From Emticicia oligotrophica DSM 17448 (lineage in GTDB: Bacteria; Bacteroidota; Bacteroidia; Cytophagales; Spirosomataceae): a stretch of 64,000 nucleotides of DNA. This document shows, one piece after another, positions 33,486 through 43,948 of the stretch. The notes beneath the pieces are model-generated. The model did no database searches, was not told the DNA's origin, and saw only the letters and a list, made by a program, of their open reading frames with translations. The stretch lies in NCBI RefSeq assembly GCF_000263195.1, contig NC_018748.1:1178001-1242000 (forward strand), written 5' to 3'. Position numbers and translations under genes: made by a program. The stretch's first letter is position 1, and the number at the start of each line of letters is the position of its first letter.

Positions 33486-36422
33486 ATGAACAATACCCCC
33501 AATACTCAATATACTAACGTTGAATCGCTTGACCCTAAACAACACATCATTATCAAGGGAGCGAAAGTAAACAATCTAAAAAACATTGATGTTGCTATTC
33601 CACGCAATAAATTGGTTGTCGTAACGGGCCTTTCCGGAAGTGGAAAATCTTCTTTGGCTTTTGATACACTTTTTGCCGAGGGGCAAAGAATGTACGTTGA
33701 GAGTTTAAGCTCGTATGCTCGTCAGTTTTTGGGGAGAATGGAAAAACCCGAAGTAGATTATATCAAAGGCGTTTCGCCAGCGATTGCTATCGAACAAAAA
33801 GTGGCCACTAAAAACCCTCGCTCGACAGTAGGTACAACCACCGAAATCTATGATTACCTCAAACTTCTTTTTGCTCGGGCAGGTATCACCTACTCGCCTG
33901 TTTCGGGGCAAGAAGTACGAAAAGATACCGTAACTGATGTAGTCAACTTTATTCTCTCGCATGAAGAAGGTACAAGGGTAATGGTTCTAACGCCTTTAAA
34001 AGTAAAAGAAGGAAGAAAAATTGAGAAAGAATTAGAACTCCTGTTACAAAAAGGCTATACGCGTATTGTTGTAGATGGCGAAATAAAACAAATTGAAGAA
34101 CTCCAAGAAACCAAAACAAAGCTTTCTACTGAACAAGATTTAGAAATTCTAATTGATAGAGGTATTGTTAAACTCGACGATGAAGATACACAGTTTCGTT
34201 TCTCTGATTCTGTTCAAACAGCTTTTTTTGAAGGGGAAGGTGAATGTATTGTGGAGATTGTGCCCTCGACTTCGCTCGGGCAACAATCAACTTCACTTGG
34301 GCAACAATCAACTTCGATAGAGCAACAAATGCCCAAACAATCGATGCCCGAGCGTGGTAGCCGAGGGCCGAAAAGAAGTAAATTCTCAGATAAGTTTGAA
34401 CTCGACGGAATAGCATTTGAAGAGCCAAGCGTAAATCTTTTCACATTCAATAATCCTTATGGAGCCTGCAAACGCTGCGAAGGCTACGGAAAAGTTTTGG
34501 GCATTGACCCAGAATTGGTGATTCCTGATAAAAACCTTTCAGTCTTTGAAGGAGCCATTGCTCCTTGGCGTACCGAACGCATGAGCGAATGGCTTACCCC
34601 GCTACTCAGAAATGGCATTCGTTTCGATTTTCCGATACATCGCTCTTATAAAGACTTATCGCCAGAAGAACAAAAATTACTTTGGACAGGCAATGCATAT
34701 TTTCAAGGACTCGATGCTTTCTTTGCTGATATTGAAAGCCAAGTGCATAAAGTGCAATATCGGGTCATGCTTTCTCGCTACCGTGGCCGTACAGATTGCC
34801 CTGATTGTCGAGGTTCACGCCTGAGAAAAGATGCCAGTTATGTAAAAATTGGTGGCAAATCAATCGTCGATTTAGTATTAATGTCAATATCTGAAGTGGC
34901 AGAGTTTTTCAAGAACTTAGAGCTTCCAGAATATCAAAAAGCAGTTTCTAAAAGAATTTTAATCGAAATCAACAGTCGTTTAGAGTTCATGGAACGTGTA
35001 GGCTTAGGTTATCTTACGCTCAACCGCTTGGCTTCAACTTTATCGGGTGGTGAATTTCAACGTATCAAATTGGCTACTTCATTGGGGAGTTCGTTGGTTG
35101 GTTCGATGTATATTCTCGATGAACCAAGCATTGGTCTTCACCCACGTGATACCAAGCGTTTGGTAAGTGTACTTGAATCATTGCGTGATATGGGCAATAC
35201 CGTTGTAGTGGTTGAACACGAGGAAGAAGTCATGCGTGCCGCTGACCAAATCATTGATATTGGCCCTAATGCTGGTACTTTGGGTGGTGAGTTAGTTTTT
35301 CAAGGTAGTTGGGAAGAAATTAACCAAACAGCAACAAATCAAGCCAGTATTTCGCATACCATCAATTTTTTGACAGGAATTGACCAAATTTCTACCCCAA
35401 CTCAACGACGCCGTCCAACCGATTTTATTGAGTTAAAGGGAGCGAGAGAAAATAATTTAAAAGAAGTAGATGTGAAGTTTCCATTGGGCGTACTTACGGT
35501 CGTAACGGGCGTGAGTGGTTCAGGGAAATCGACATTAGTTCGTAAAATCTTATTCCCTGCAATTGCTCGTCTGAAAGGTGAATATAGCGAAGAAGCTGGA
35601 AAATATGCTGGTTTAGTAGGTTCACTCGACAGAATCACGCAGGTTGAAATGATTGACCAAAACCCAATTGGAAAATCTTCTCGTTCGAATCCTGTTACCT
35701 ATATCAAAGCATACGATTATATTCGTCAGATGATGGCCGAACAACAGCTTTCAAAAGCACGAGATTATAAGCCTGCGTTTTTCTCTTTCAACGTTGATGG
35801 TGGACGTTGTGAAGCTTGCCAAGGTGAAGGAGAGCAAACCATCGAAATGCAATTTATGGCCGATGTACGCCTAAAATGTGAAAGTTGTGGCGGAAAGCGT
35901 TTCAAGCAGGAAATTCTGGAGGTAAAATATAATGAAAAAGATATTGCCGATATTTTGGCAATGACCGTTGACGAAGCCATTGAGTTTTTTAGCACCAGCG
36001 AGCCAAAACTGGCCGATAAACTTCGCCCATTACAAGATGTAGGCTTAGGATATATTCGTTTAGGACAATCGTCAAGCACACTTTCAGGCGGTGAAGCCCA
36101 ACGTGTAAAATTGGCCTTTTTCTTGAGCAAAGGCAATGCCGATAAAGGCAAAACGCTTTTCGTATTCGATGAACCAACTACGGGTTTGCACTTCCACGAT
36201 ATCAAGAAATTATTGAAAGCCATCAATGCCTTAGTTGACCAAGGTGATACCGTAATTATTATCGAGCATAATATGGAGGTAATTAAATCGGCTGACTGGA
36301 TTATTGATTTAGGACCAGAAGGTGGTGAAAAAGGCGGTTATTTGACATTTGAAGGAACACCCGAAGAAATGGTTAAACTCGAAGGAAATTATACAGCTGA
36401 TTTTTTGAAAGGGAAAGTATAA
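33486..36422 (+). CDS. uvrA: UvrABC system protein A
   Basis: 978 residues, about 35-40 more than usual. It is the DNA-damage recognition ATPase of nucleotide excision repair. The first ATPase has GLSGSGKSS near residue 47 and signature [14 protein letters not shown]; the second has GVSGSGKST near 680 and [13 protein letters not shown]. The C-terminal zinc module is intact (CEACQGEGE and CESCGG). The first zinc region has only one CxxC (CKRCEGYG), a variant frequent in this phylum. The extra length is explained by an in-frame repetitive insert at residues 260-295 just before that region. Single gene; no uvrB or uvrC nearby. Confidence 0.95.
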   Translation: MNNTPNTQYTNVESLDPKQHIIIKGAKVNNLKNIDVAIPRNKLVVVTGLSGSGKSSLAFDTLFAEGQRMYVESLSSYARQFLGRMEKPEVDYIKGVSPAIAIEQKVATKNPRSTVGTTTEIYDYLKLLFARAGITYSPVSGQEVRKDTVTDVVNFILSHEEGTRVMVLTPLKVKEGRKIEKELELLLQKGYTRIVVDGEIKQIEELQETKTKLSTEQDLEILIDRGIVKLDDEDTQFRFSDSVQTAFFEGEGECIVEIVPSTSLGQQSTSLGQQSTSIEQQMPKQSMPERGSRGPKRSKFSDKFELDGIAFEEPSVNLFTFNNPYGACKRCEGYGKVLGIDPELVIPDKNLSVFEGAIAPWRTERMSEWLTPLLRNGIRFDFPIHRSYKDLSPEEQKLLWTGNAYFQGLDAFFADIESQVHKVQYRVMLSRYRGRTDCPDCRGSRLRKDASYVKIGGKSIVDLVLMSISEVAEFFKNLELPEYQKAVSKRILIEINSRLEFMERVGLGYLTLNRLASTLSGGEFQRIKLATSLGSSLVGSMYILDEPSIGLHPRDTKRLVSVLESLRDMGNTVVVVEHEEEVMRAADQIIDIGPNAGTLGGELVFQGSWEEINQTATNQASISHTINFLTGIDQISTPTQRRRPTDFIELKGARENNLKEVDVKFPLGVLTVVTGVSGSGKSTLVRKILFPAIARLKGEYSEEAGKYAGLVGSLDRITQVEMIDQNPIGKSSRSNPVTYIKAYDYIRQMMAEQQLSKARDYKPAFFSFNVDGGRCEACQGEGEQTIEMQFMADVRLKCESCGGKRFKQEILEVKYNEKDIADILAMTVDEAIEFFSTSEPKLADKLRPLQDVGLGYIRLGQSSSTLSGGEAQRVKLAFFLSKGNADKGKTLFVFDEPTTGLHFHDIKKLLKAINALVDQGDTVIIIEHNMEVIKSADWIIDLGPEGGEKGGYLTFEGTPEEMVKLEGNYTADFLKGKV
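34262..34368 (+). repeat. Repetitive element inserted in frame within uvrA
   Basis: The ends form an imperfect inverted repeat: 34262-34282 (GCCCTCGACTTCGCTCGGGC plus A) and 34345-34368, whose reverse complement differs by a 3-base insert and a few changes. Inside are three tandem 21-base units from 34266, 34287 and 34308 encoding [14 protein letters not shown] and STSIEQQ. The GC-rich words (TTCGCTCGGGCA, GCCCGAGCG) differ from the surrounding uvrA codons. It looks like an intergenic-type palindromic repeat that landed in the coding region without breaking it. Confidence 0.7.
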
Positions 36423-36506
36423 TAATCTGACTATAAACAACATTTTTACCTTTTTGCTGATTCATAAATTTGATTAATTTTGAAGAATCTTCAACCTAAG
36501 GTAAAA

Positions 36507-37955
36507 ATGTTTTCATCAGAATTAATCGGCCACCTACATCCACTCATCGTACATTTACCCATCGGCATTCTGATTTTTGCCTATATAATGATGGTTCTTC
36601 AGTCGATTCAAAAATCAGACATGGAATCGGCTATTCATTTAGCTTTTCTTTTAGGAGCAATCTCATCGATATTTGCGTGCGTAGCGGGTTGGTTATTGGC
36701 TCAATCGGGTGACTATGAGACCGATGCTATCTTTAAACATCAATGGACTGGTATCAGCACTGCTATATTTAGTATGCTGGCTTGTTTCCTAAAAAAATAT
36801 AGGTGGATTTTAGCCACTCTTAACATAATTTTACTAACAATTACGGGACATTTAGGCGGAAATCTCACGCATGGTGAGGATTATCTTTTTTCTTCTCAAA
36901 GTAAAACTCCAACCACAACAGATAGTACAACAATCGCTTCATTTGAAAATAATGATACCACTCAAAAAAACAACCAAACGCTCGTACGAAGGTCATTTGT
37001 TTACAGAGATAAGGTTGTGCCGATTCTGAAAACTAAGTGCTACAATTGCCACTCTGCCAGCAAAAAGAAAGGTGGTTTACGCTTAGATACAGAAACATTT
37101 ATAAAAAAAGGTGGTAAAAATGGGCAAATTCTACTCCCTGGAAATCCAAGCAAAAGTACCTTATTTACTCATCTGATTTTACCAGAAGATGATGACAAAC
37201 ACATGCCACCAAAAGGGAAAACGCAACTTACCAAAAGTGAAATTTCGGCTATCCATTTTTGGATAAAAAAAGGAGCATCTTTCGCAGAAGAAATAGAAAC
37301 CATCACGAATGAAAGTAATGTAACACCTATACCAAATTTAGCCATTCCCAATTCAAAAATCACTTCTGAAGAAATTACCAATATTCCTGTAAGCGAAAAC
37401 GAAACTGACAAAAACACTGAAGTAAAATTACTCAGTCAGAATACGGAAGCGGCAAGCCCAGAAATTCTGGAAAAGTTAAAGCAACAAAATATCGGAATTG
37501 CTCATTTAGGTGATGGTTCAAATTACCTTTCGGCAAATTTTGTAAACGTCCGAAATTATCAACCATCCTTATTAGATAATTTAGAAAATATTACTAATCA
37601 ACTTGTTAGGCTTCGACTCAGTAACCAGCCTATCAACGATGAGGCTGTTAAAAAAATCGCTAACTTTAAGAATCTAACGAGATTAAATCTCGAAAATACA
37701 CGAATTTCCGATGTGTCTTTGGAGTATTTGAAAGCATTACCCAAGCTTCAACAACTCAATTTATATGGCACAAATATTACCGACAAGGGCTTGGCTGTTT
37801 TGACAAAATACCCTAATCTGAAAGTGATTTATTTATGGCAAACCAAAGTCAGTAAATCAGGTATTGAACAATTAAAAAAGTCATTGCCAAGCTTACAAAT
37901 TGAAACTGGAGAGTTTCAATTCGCAAAACCAGATACGAATAGAAATATCAGATAA
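36507..37955 (+). CDS. DUF2231 membrane protein with Planctomycetes-type cytochrome and leucine-rich repeats
   Basis: 482 residues from the ATG at 36507 (a TTG at 36480 is possible). Order: four helices of a DUF2231 domain beginning LIGHLHPLIVHLPIGILIF (about 1-125), a cytochrome-like domain with heme motif CYNCH (C178, C181, H182) and HMPPKGKTQLTKSEI, a linker, then about four leucine-rich repeats (LTRLNLENTRISDVSLEYL, LQQLNLYGTNITDKGLAVL). By family, the N-terminus anchors the protein and the cytochrome faces the periplasm. It resembles secreted degradation systems of Planctomycetes. It heads a same-strand series with the DUF1549/DUF1553 and DUF1501 genes, separated by the REP array. Confidence 0.82.
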   Translation: MFSSELIGHLHPLIVHLPIGILIFAYIMMVLQSIQKSDMESAIHLAFLLGAISSIFACVAGWLLAQSGDYETDAIFKHQWTGISTAIFSMLACFLKKYRWILATLNIILLTITGHLGGNLTHGEDYLFSSQSKTPTTTDSTTIASFENNDTTQKNNQTLVRRSFVYRDKVVPILKTKCYNCHSASKKKGGLRLDTETFIKKGGKNGQILLPGNPSKSTLFTHLILPEDDDKHMPPKGKTQLTKSEISAIHFWIKKGASFAEEIETITNESNVTPIPNLAIPNSKITSEEITNIPVSENETDKNTEVKLLSQNTEAASPEILEKLKQQNIGIAHLGDGSNYLSANFVNVRNYQPSLLDNLENITNQLVRLRLSNQPINDEAVKKIANFKNLTRLNLENTRISDVSLEYLKALPKLQQLNLYGTNITDKGLAVLTKYPNLKVIYLWQTKVSKSGIEQLKKSLPSLQIETGEFQFAKPDTNRNIR

Positions 37956-37983
37956 GTGTTTATTTTTTGTTTCTAACGATATT

Positions 37984-38570
37984 TAGTGCTTACAGCACAT
38001 TTTCTCTAATCAATGAAAAACAATTATTGAAATTTAAACTACTTCGTCATGAGTTTTATATCGGTAGAAATAAGCGAAAAGTAGAAATTACTGCTCCGTC
38101 AGGAGCTATACCAACAACAATACTAATTCACACATAAATAAAAGTTTACTACCGATACATAGTGCTTACAGCACATTTTCTCTAATCAATGAAAAACAAT
38201 TATTGAAAATAAACTACTCCGTCAGGAGTTTTATATCGGTAGAAATAAACGAAAAGTAGAAATTACTACTCCGTCGGGAGTTATACCAACAACAATGCTA
38301 ATTTACAAATAAATAAAATATGATATTTTCTATTAATCCTAAATATTAAACTACTCCGTCAGGAGTTTTATATCGGTAGAAATAAGCGAAAAGTAGAAAT
38401 TACTGCTCCGTCAGGAGTTATACCAACAACAATGCTAATTCACAAATAAATAAAATATGATATTTTCTATTAATCCTAAATATTAAACTACTCCGTCAGG
38501 AGTTTTATATCGGTAGAAATAAGCGAAAAGTAGAAATTACTGCTCCGTCAGGAGCTATACCAACTGCAAT
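37984..38570 (+). repeat. Array of four two-hairpin REP-like units
   Basis: Units start at 38036, 38211, 38348 and 38485; the last three have a period of exactly 137 bases. Each unit holds a first hairpin (A)CTCC-GTCA-GGAG(T), the core ATATCGGTAG, a second GTAGAAATTA word and a second hairpin GCTCC-GTCA-GGAGC, then a CAACAACAATGCTAATT tail. Hairpins lie at 38041-38054, 38093-38106, 38216-38229, 38268-38281, 38353-38366, 38405-38418, 38490-38503 and 38542-38555. Two copies of a further block (37984-38032 and 38160-38208, offset 176) carry GTGCT-TAC-AGCAC; CTACCGATAC at 38149 is the inverted core. The array ends 20 bases before the transposase gene. Confidence 0.85.
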
Positions 38571-38590
38571 GCTAAAACACACCTAACAAA

Positions 38591-39052
38591 ATGGCTAATA
38601 CTTTCACACAAATACATCTGCATTTAATATTTGCAGTAAAATTTAGACAAAACCTCATTCAACGAGAATGGAAAGATAAACTTTATAAATACACAACTGG
38701 AATCATACAAAACAATGGTCATAAAGTTTTGATTATTAACGGAATGTCCGACCACATTCATATTTTAATCGGATTTCGCAGTACCCAAACTCTTGCTGAT
38801 TTGATGCGAGATATTAAACAAATGACCTCTCTTTGGATAAATGAAAATAAATTAACTAAAAGTAAATTTGCTTGGCAAGAAGGTTATGCCGCATTTTCTT
38901 ACGGACAATCTCAACTACCAATTATTATAAAGTATATTGAGAATCAAGAAGAACACCATAGAAAAAGAACATTTTTAGAGGAATATAAGGAATTTTTAAA
39001 CCTATTTGAAATTTCATTCGATGAAAAGTATATTTTTAAGGAACCTGAGTAA
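38591..39052 (+). CDS. IS200/RAYT-like Y1 transposase
   Basis: 153 residues, a complete Y1 (HUH) transposase domain. The HUH motif is HIHIL at residues 55-59 (H55, H57) and the catalytic tyrosine is probably Y115 in IIIKYIENQEEHHRK, with further conserved words NGMSDHIHILIG and WQEGYAAFSY. Such enzymes nick single-stranded DNA at hairpins; RAYTs act on chromosomal REP elements. No tnpB accompanies it. The gene is preceded by four direct two-hairpin units and followed by one inverted unit, the arrangement expected of a RAYT with its own repeats. The frame is intact. Confidence 0.85.
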   Translation: MANTFTQIHLHLIFAVKFRQNLIQREWKDKLYKYTTGIIQNNGHKVLIINGMSDHIHILIGFRSTQTLADLMRDIKQMTSLWINENKLTKSKFAWQEGYAAFSYGQSQLPIIIKYIENQEEHHRKRTFLEEYKEFLNLFEISFDEKYIFKEPE

Positions 39053-39061
39053 ATTGGTTTA

Positions 39062-39126
39062 GCTCCTACGGAGCATTTCGAATTTAGAAATAATATTTGC
39101 TACCGATATCTAACTCCTAACGGAGT
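39062..39126 (-). repeat. Inverted REP-like unit downstream of the transposase
   Basis: Read on the - strand it matches the upstream units: hairpin ACTCC-GTTA-GGAGT (39126-39113), core ATATCGGTAG (39109-39100), then GCTCC-GTA-GGAGC (39074-39062). Spacing between the hairpins is close to that of the upstream units, although the middle has diverged. The transposase is thus bracketed by repeats in opposite orientation. Confidence 0.8.
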
Positions 39127-39202
39127 ACTTACACAGCACTGATTGCAATCACTTTACAATCATAATAAAGAAATCAAAAATTATTATTCAATAAATTCAA
39201 TC

Positions 39203-42200
39203 ATGAAAAAATACCTACTATTACTCGTTGCTTGTATTTATTTATGGTCATTCAAACCAAGTGGGCATCAGCTTTCCGCCCCCCCTAAATTACCTGAAGA
39301 TGTAGCCATTGCCTATAAAAACTTACCTACAACCTTAGACTATAATCTTCATGTAAAACCAATTTTATCAGATAAATGCTTTGCTTGCCACGGCCCAGAC
39401 AAAGCCAAACAAAAAGCAGGCCTTCGATTAGACTTAGCAGAAGCTGCTTACGCCCAACTTCCCGAAAGCCCAGGGAAAGTGGCAATTTCGCCCAAAAATT
39501 TAAAGAAAAGTGAGGTTTTTCATAGAATAGTCTCGAATGACCCAACTTACGTGATGCCTACACCCAAATCACATTTGAGCTTATCGGCCTACGAAAAAGC
39601 GGTTATCATCAAATGGATTGAAAATGGTGCAGTTTATCAACCTCATTGGGCTTTCGTGAAACCACAAAAAAGAGCAATTCCTTCTCTTAAAAATACGCTT
39701 GCTTTTTCTCCCATTAATCAAATTGATAATTTTATTTTCAGTCGCTTAGAACAAGAAGGTTTGTCGGCCTCAAAAGAGGCTTCAAAGGAAATTTTGCTGC
39801 GTCGTTTGTCTTTTGATTTAACTGGCCTGCCCCCAACTCTCGAAGAAATTGATGCTTTTTTGGATGATAATAGCCCCAATGCCTACGAAAAACAAGTAGA
39901 TAGGTTACTAAATTCGCCACATTATGGTGAAAAAATGTCCACTGATTGGCTTGATTTAGCTCGCTTTGCCGATTCTCATGGTTATACTGTTGACCGACTT
40001 CGAGATATGTCGCCCTATCGAGATTGGGTAATTCGGGCTTTCAACGAAAACATGCCTTATAGCAATTTTATCCACCAACAACTGGCTGGCGATTTGTTTC
40101 CATCACCCACCAAAGATATGCTCATTGCTACGGCTTTCAATCGAAATCATCCGCAAAATTTGGAAGGAGGTATTGTAGAAGAAGAATTTCAAACCGAATA
40201 TGTCATGGACAGAACCAATACTTTTGGTGATGCTTTCTTGGCGATGTCGGTTGGTTGTGCCCGATGCCACGACCATAAATATGACCCAATTTCACAGAAA
40301 AATTATTACGAATTATTCAGTTTCTTTAATAATATAAGAGAAGCTGGTCAGATTTCGTGGAATGATGACCTACCCACTCCTACCCTACTTTTACCGACTG
40401 CTGAGCAAGAAAAAGTAGTAGATTTCATTAAAAATTCCATTGCAGAACAAGAACAAAAAGTAATTGAAGCGAAAAATTCAGCTACAACAGATTTTGAAAA
40501 ATGGTTAGAAAATAAAGAATATCAATCACTATTAAACAATGCTTTGCCACAAGCTAACTTACAAGGATTTTATACCTTTGAAGATTCACTTCGAAACAGT
40601 GTAAATCCTAAACAAAAAGGCGTGATGCGACGTGATGCCGGAACTCTTGATAAACCTACTTTCGAGCAAACCACCAAGGGTCAAGTGCTGCTTTTAGATG
40701 GCGATGTCTATGCCGATTTAAAAGATGTAGGTGTTTTTCGAAAGTCTGAGGCTTTTACGGTTGGTATGTGGGCCTACATTCCAAAGGAAATGAAAGATGG
40801 TGTGATTTTCCATAAAAGCAATGCCGAGCGTTTGTATAATTTCAAGGGCTACCACTTATTTCTACGAAATAATAAGTTAGAAATTACGATGGCTCACACC
40901 GCTCCTTCAAATGCCATTACAAAATTAAGTTTGAAAGACGCTCCTCGTGATAAATGGCTGCATTTGTGCATGACCCACGATGGCTCTGCCAAAGCCAACG
41001 GTTTCAAACTCTATCTTGATGGAGAAGAAATGACCATGGAAACCGTCATCGACCAATTATATAAAGACATTATTTTTTACTCAAAATCAGAGCCAGCATT
41101 GCAGATTGGCGGCTGGTGGCGTGGATTGGGTTTTAAAGGAGGAAAAGTTGACGATGCCATAGTTTACAGCCGAGCTTTAACGCCATTTGAAATAAAAATC
41201 TTAGCCAAAAAGGCTGATTGGGGCAATATTTCGAATAAATCTTCAAGTGAATTAAACCCCCAAGAAAAAGCGATTTTGAAAGAATATTATCTTTCGGCCA
41301 TCAATCCAACAGTTTTATCGGCACAAAAAGAATTACAAAAGCTCCGAACGGCTTTATCTGATTCGAGCGAAAAAATTGCCGAAATTATGATTATGCAAGA
41401 AATGCCTAAACCAAAGGTTACTCACTTGCTACATCGTGGACAATATGATGCTTTGGGTGAAGAAGTAAAACCTAATACCCCGAAAGATATTCTATCATTT
41501 CCTGCCAATTTACCTAAAAATAGACTTGGTTTGGCTCAATGGCTTACCGATGAAAATAATCCGCTTACTGCAAGAGTAGCAGTAAACCGATTCTGGCAAA
41601 ATTTCTTCGGTACAGGCATTGTAAAAACGACTGAAGATTTTGGGAATCAAGGCGAAATGCCGAGCCACCCCGAATTACTTGATTGGTTGGCTCTAAATTT
41701 TCAAAAAGATTGGGATGTAAAGAAACTCAATAAACTCATTGTTATGTCAGCCACGTATCGACAAGATTCAAAAGTAAGCAGAGAAGTTCGAGAACGTGAC
41801 CCCGAAAATCGTTTGCTTTCACACGGGCCAAGCAATCGACTTTCTGCCGAAATGCTTCGTGATAATGCATTGGCAGTCAGTGGTTTATTGAATAAGAAAA
41901 TTGGTGGTAAAAGCATCAAACCTTATCAACCCGATGGCCTTTGGGAAATCAATAATACCCAATATACCCAAGATTCGGGTGATGCTATTTATCGACGTAG
42001 CCTTTATATAGTTGTGAAGCGTTCTGTACCCAATCCGACTTTGGGAACATTCGATGCTCCTTCTCGCAGCTATTGTGTGGTTCGTCGACAAAAAACCAAT
42101 ACGCCTTTGCAAGCCCTCGTGACGCTCAACGACCCAACTTTTGTTGAAGCGGCTAAAGTGATAGGCGAAGCCATGGCCAAAGAAGCCGATACCCGAAAAG

Positions 42201-42442
42201 CGATTATTACTGTTTATAGGAAACTTAGTGGTAAAACTCCTTCTGAACGAGAGTTGGACTTACTCTTATCATTGCAAAAATCTGAATATGAGGAGTTTAA
42301 ACAAAATCCTGATAAAACCAAAGGTTGGCTAAAAACTGGACTTTATAAAATTGACCCAGCTTTAGAAGCCGCCTCAGTAGCCGCCAATGCCGTAGTAGCA
42401 AGCACGATTTTAAACTCAGATGCAACCCTTACCAAAAGATAA
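39203..42442 (+). CDS. DUF1549/DUF1553 protein with Planctomycetes-type cytochrome and LamG domains
   Basis: 1079 residues from the ATG at 39203; a TTG frame to 39143 runs into the repeat region. Signal peptide, then a cytochrome-like domain with CFACHG (C59, C62, H63) and [20 protein letters not shown], a DUF1549 domain ([39 protein letters not shown]), a LamG/concanavalin-like domain around [13 protein letters not shown], and a C-terminal DUF1553 domain ([38 protein letters not shown]). The architecture is typical of Planctomycetes and occurs in Bacteroidota next to DUF1501 genes. Secreted; role in sulfated or complex polysaccharide breakdown is suspected, not shown. Confidence 0.88.
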   Translation: MKKYLLLLVACIYLWSFKPSGHQLSAPPKLPEDVAIAYKNLPTTLDYNLHVKPILSDKCFACHGPDKAKQKAGLRLDLAEAAYAQLPESPGKVAISPKNLKKSEVFHRIVSNDPTYVMPTPKSHLSLSAYEKAVIIKWIENGAVYQPHWAFVKPQKRAIPSLKNTLAFSPINQIDNFIFSRLEQEGLSASKEASKEILLRRLSFDLTGLPPTLEEIDAFLDDNSPNAYEKQVDRLLNSPHYGEKMSTDWLDLARFADSHGYTVDRLRDMSPYRDWVIRAFNENMPYSNFIHQQLAGDLFPSPTKDMLIATAFNRNHPQNLEGGIVEEEFQTEYVMDRTNTFGDAFLAMSVGCARCHDHKYDPISQKNYYELFSFFNNIREAGQISWNDDLPTPTLLLPTAEQEKVVDFIKNSIAEQEQKVIEAKNSATTDFEKWLENKEYQSLLNNALPQANLQGFYTFEDSLRNSVNPKQKGVMRRDAGTLDKPTFEQTTKGQVLLLDGDVYADLKDVGVFRKSEAFTVGMWAYIPKEMKDGVIFHKSNAERLYNFKGYHLFLRNNKLEITMAHTAPSNAITKLSLKDAPRDKWLHLCMTHDGSAKANGFKLYLDGEEMTMETVIDQLYKDIIFYSKSEPALQIGGWWRGLGFKGGKVDDAIVYSRALTPFEIKILAKKADWGNISNKSSSELNPQEKAILKEYYLSAINPTVLSAQKELQKLRTALSDSSEKIAEIMIMQEMPKPKVTHLLHRGQYDALGEEVKPNTPKDILSFPANLPKNRLGLAQWLTDENNPLTARVAVNRFWQNFFGTGIVKTTEDFGNQGEMPSHPELLDWLALNFQKDWDVKKLNKLIVMSATYRQDSKVSREVRERDPENRLLSHGPSNRLSAEMLRDNALAVSGLLNKKIGGKSIKPYQPDGLWEINNTQYTQDSGDAIYRRSLYIVVKRSVPNPTLGTFDAPSRSYCVVRRQKTNTPLQALVTLNDPTFVEAAKVIGEAMAKEADTRKAIITVYRKLSGKTPSERELDLLLSLQKSEYEEFKQNPDKTKGWLKTGLYKIDPALEAASVAANAVVASTILNSDATLTKR

Positions 42443-42443
42443 A

Positions 42444-43922
42444 ATGGCACACCACGACGATACTTTCAAACTTCATTCTCCTGAGTTTTCGGCATTGAAT
42501 CGAAAGCTCGACCGACGTAATTTTTTACTCCGTTCGGCCTCAGGTTTGGGTGCAATGGCTTTGAGTAGTTTGATTAGTTCAAACGCAAGAGGAAATACAC
42601 TCGAAGAGCAAATCATGAAAGCTTTGCCCAGTATTGCACCAAAAGCCAAACGAGTGGTTTATCTCTTTATGAGTGGAGGGCCTTCACAATTTGAAACTTT
42701 CGATTATAAACCAAAACTCGCTAATCTTTTTGGTCAAGGCTTACCCGATTCGGTTAGAAAAGGGCAAAGACTTACAGGTATGAGTGCCAATCAAGCGGTT
42801 TTACCGCTTGTTCCGTCGGCCTATAAATTTAATCAATACGGAAAAACTAAGACTTGGGTAAGTGATTTGCTACCTTACACGGCTCAAGTAGTCGATGATT
42901 TGTGTATCGTAAAATCTATGTTTACTGAGCAAATCAATCATGACCCCGCCATAACATTTTTTCAAACTGGACATCAATTGCCAGGTCGCCCTTCTATCGG
43001 CTCTTGGATGAGCTACGGTTTGGGTTCTGAAAATCAAAATCTGCCTGCGTTTATTGTTTTGGTTTCAAAAGATGCCTCGAAAGACCAGCCACTTTATGCT
43101 CGTTTGTGGGGCAATGGCTTCCTATCTTCTGAGCATCAAGGAGTGCAATTCCGCTCAGGTAAAGACCCTGTTTTATTTCTTAATAATCCCGAAGGTTATG
43201 ACGGCCAAGACCGCCAACAAATGTTGGAATATTTGACCAAACTCAACCAATTGCAAAATGAAACTTGGGGTGACCCCGAAGTAGATGCCCGAATCGCACA
43301 GTACGAGATGGCGTATCGGATGCAGACCTCTGTTCCCGAAGTAATGGATACTTCTAAAGAACCCGATGAAGTTTTTGAGCTTTACGGAGAAGGTAGCCGA
43401 GATAAAGGAACGTATGCCGCCAATTGCCTTTTAGCTCGGAAATTACTCGAAAAAGACGTCAGATTTGTGCAGCTTTATCATCAAGGCTGGGACCATCACG
43501 GCTCCCTACCCAAAGGAATGGCTCACCAATGCAAGCAAACTGATAAAGCCACCGCCGCCTTGATTATTGATTTGAAAAGAAGAGGTTTACTGGAAGATAC
43601 TTTGGTGGTTTGGGGTGGAGAATTTGGCAGAACAGTTTATTCGCAAGGTAAACTCACCAAAGATGATTATGGCCGAGACCACCACCCAAGATGCTTTACG
43701 ATGTGGATGGCAGGTGCGGGTGTAAAATCGGGGTTTAGCTACGGCGAAACCGATGATTTTAGCTATAATATCATCAAAAACCCAGTGCATGTGCACGATT
43801 TTCAAGCAACTTTATTACATTTAATGGGAATCGACCATGAACAACTGACTTATAAGTACCAAGGTAGGCGTTTTAGATTAACCGATGTGCATGGACAAGT
43901 GATTAAAGGAATTTTGGCTTAA
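42444..43922 (+). CDS. DUF1501 family protein (sulfatase-like fold), Tat-exported
   Basis: 492 residues from the ATG at 42444, one base after the stop of the previous gene; an ATG at 42420 would overlap it by 23 bases. The N-terminus carries a twin-arginine signal LDRRNFLLRSASGLGAM (R24, R25), so export is as a folded, perhaps metal-bound protein. The domain shows VVYLFMSGGPSQFETFDYKP, RPSIGSWMSYGLGSEN, LYHQGWDHH and VVWGGEFGRT, conserved in DUF1501, which is related to the alkaline phosphatase/sulfatase superfamily. It is coupled to the DUF1549/DUF1553 gene, as usual for this pair. Confidence 0.9.
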   Translation: MAHHDDTFKLHSPEFSALNRKLDRRNFLLRSASGLGAMALSSLISSNARGNTLEEQIMKALPSIAPKAKRVVYLFMSGGPSQFETFDYKPKLANLFGQGLPDSVRKGQRLTGMSANQAVLPLVPSAYKFNQYGKTKTWVSDLLPYTAQVVDDLCIVKSMFTEQINHDPAITFFQTGHQLPGRPSIGSWMSYGLGSENQNLPAFIVLVSKDASKDQPLYARLWGNGFLSSEHQGVQFRSGKDPVLFLNNPEGYDGQDRQQMLEYLTKLNQLQNETWGDPEVDARIAQYEMAYRMQTSVPEVMDTSKEPDEVFELYGEGSRDKGTYAANCLLARKLLEKDVRFVQLYHQGWDHHGSLPKGMAHQCKQTDKATAALIIDLKRRGLLEDTLVVWGGEFGRTVYSQGKLTKDDYGRDHHPRCFTMWMAGAGVKSGFSYGETDDFSYNIIKNPVHVHDFQATLLHLMGIDHEQLTYKYQGRRFRLTDVHGQVIKGILA

Positions 43923-43948
43923 TTAAACAGAGGAACAAGCATTGAGGA

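Noticed and set aside
34168-34450. Opposite-strand reading frames inside uvrA
   Set aside because: They result from the repetitive insert and codon bias; no domain or start context supports them.
38036-38555. Regular repeats that might be a CRISPR array
   Set aside because: Period is 137 bases with nearly identical full-length units, no variable spacers and no cas gene; the units contain paired hairpins.
39143-39202. Upstream TTG start for the DUF1549/DUF1553 gene
   Set aside because: It lies before the signal peptide and adds residues without conservation; ATG at 39203 starts a clear signal peptide.
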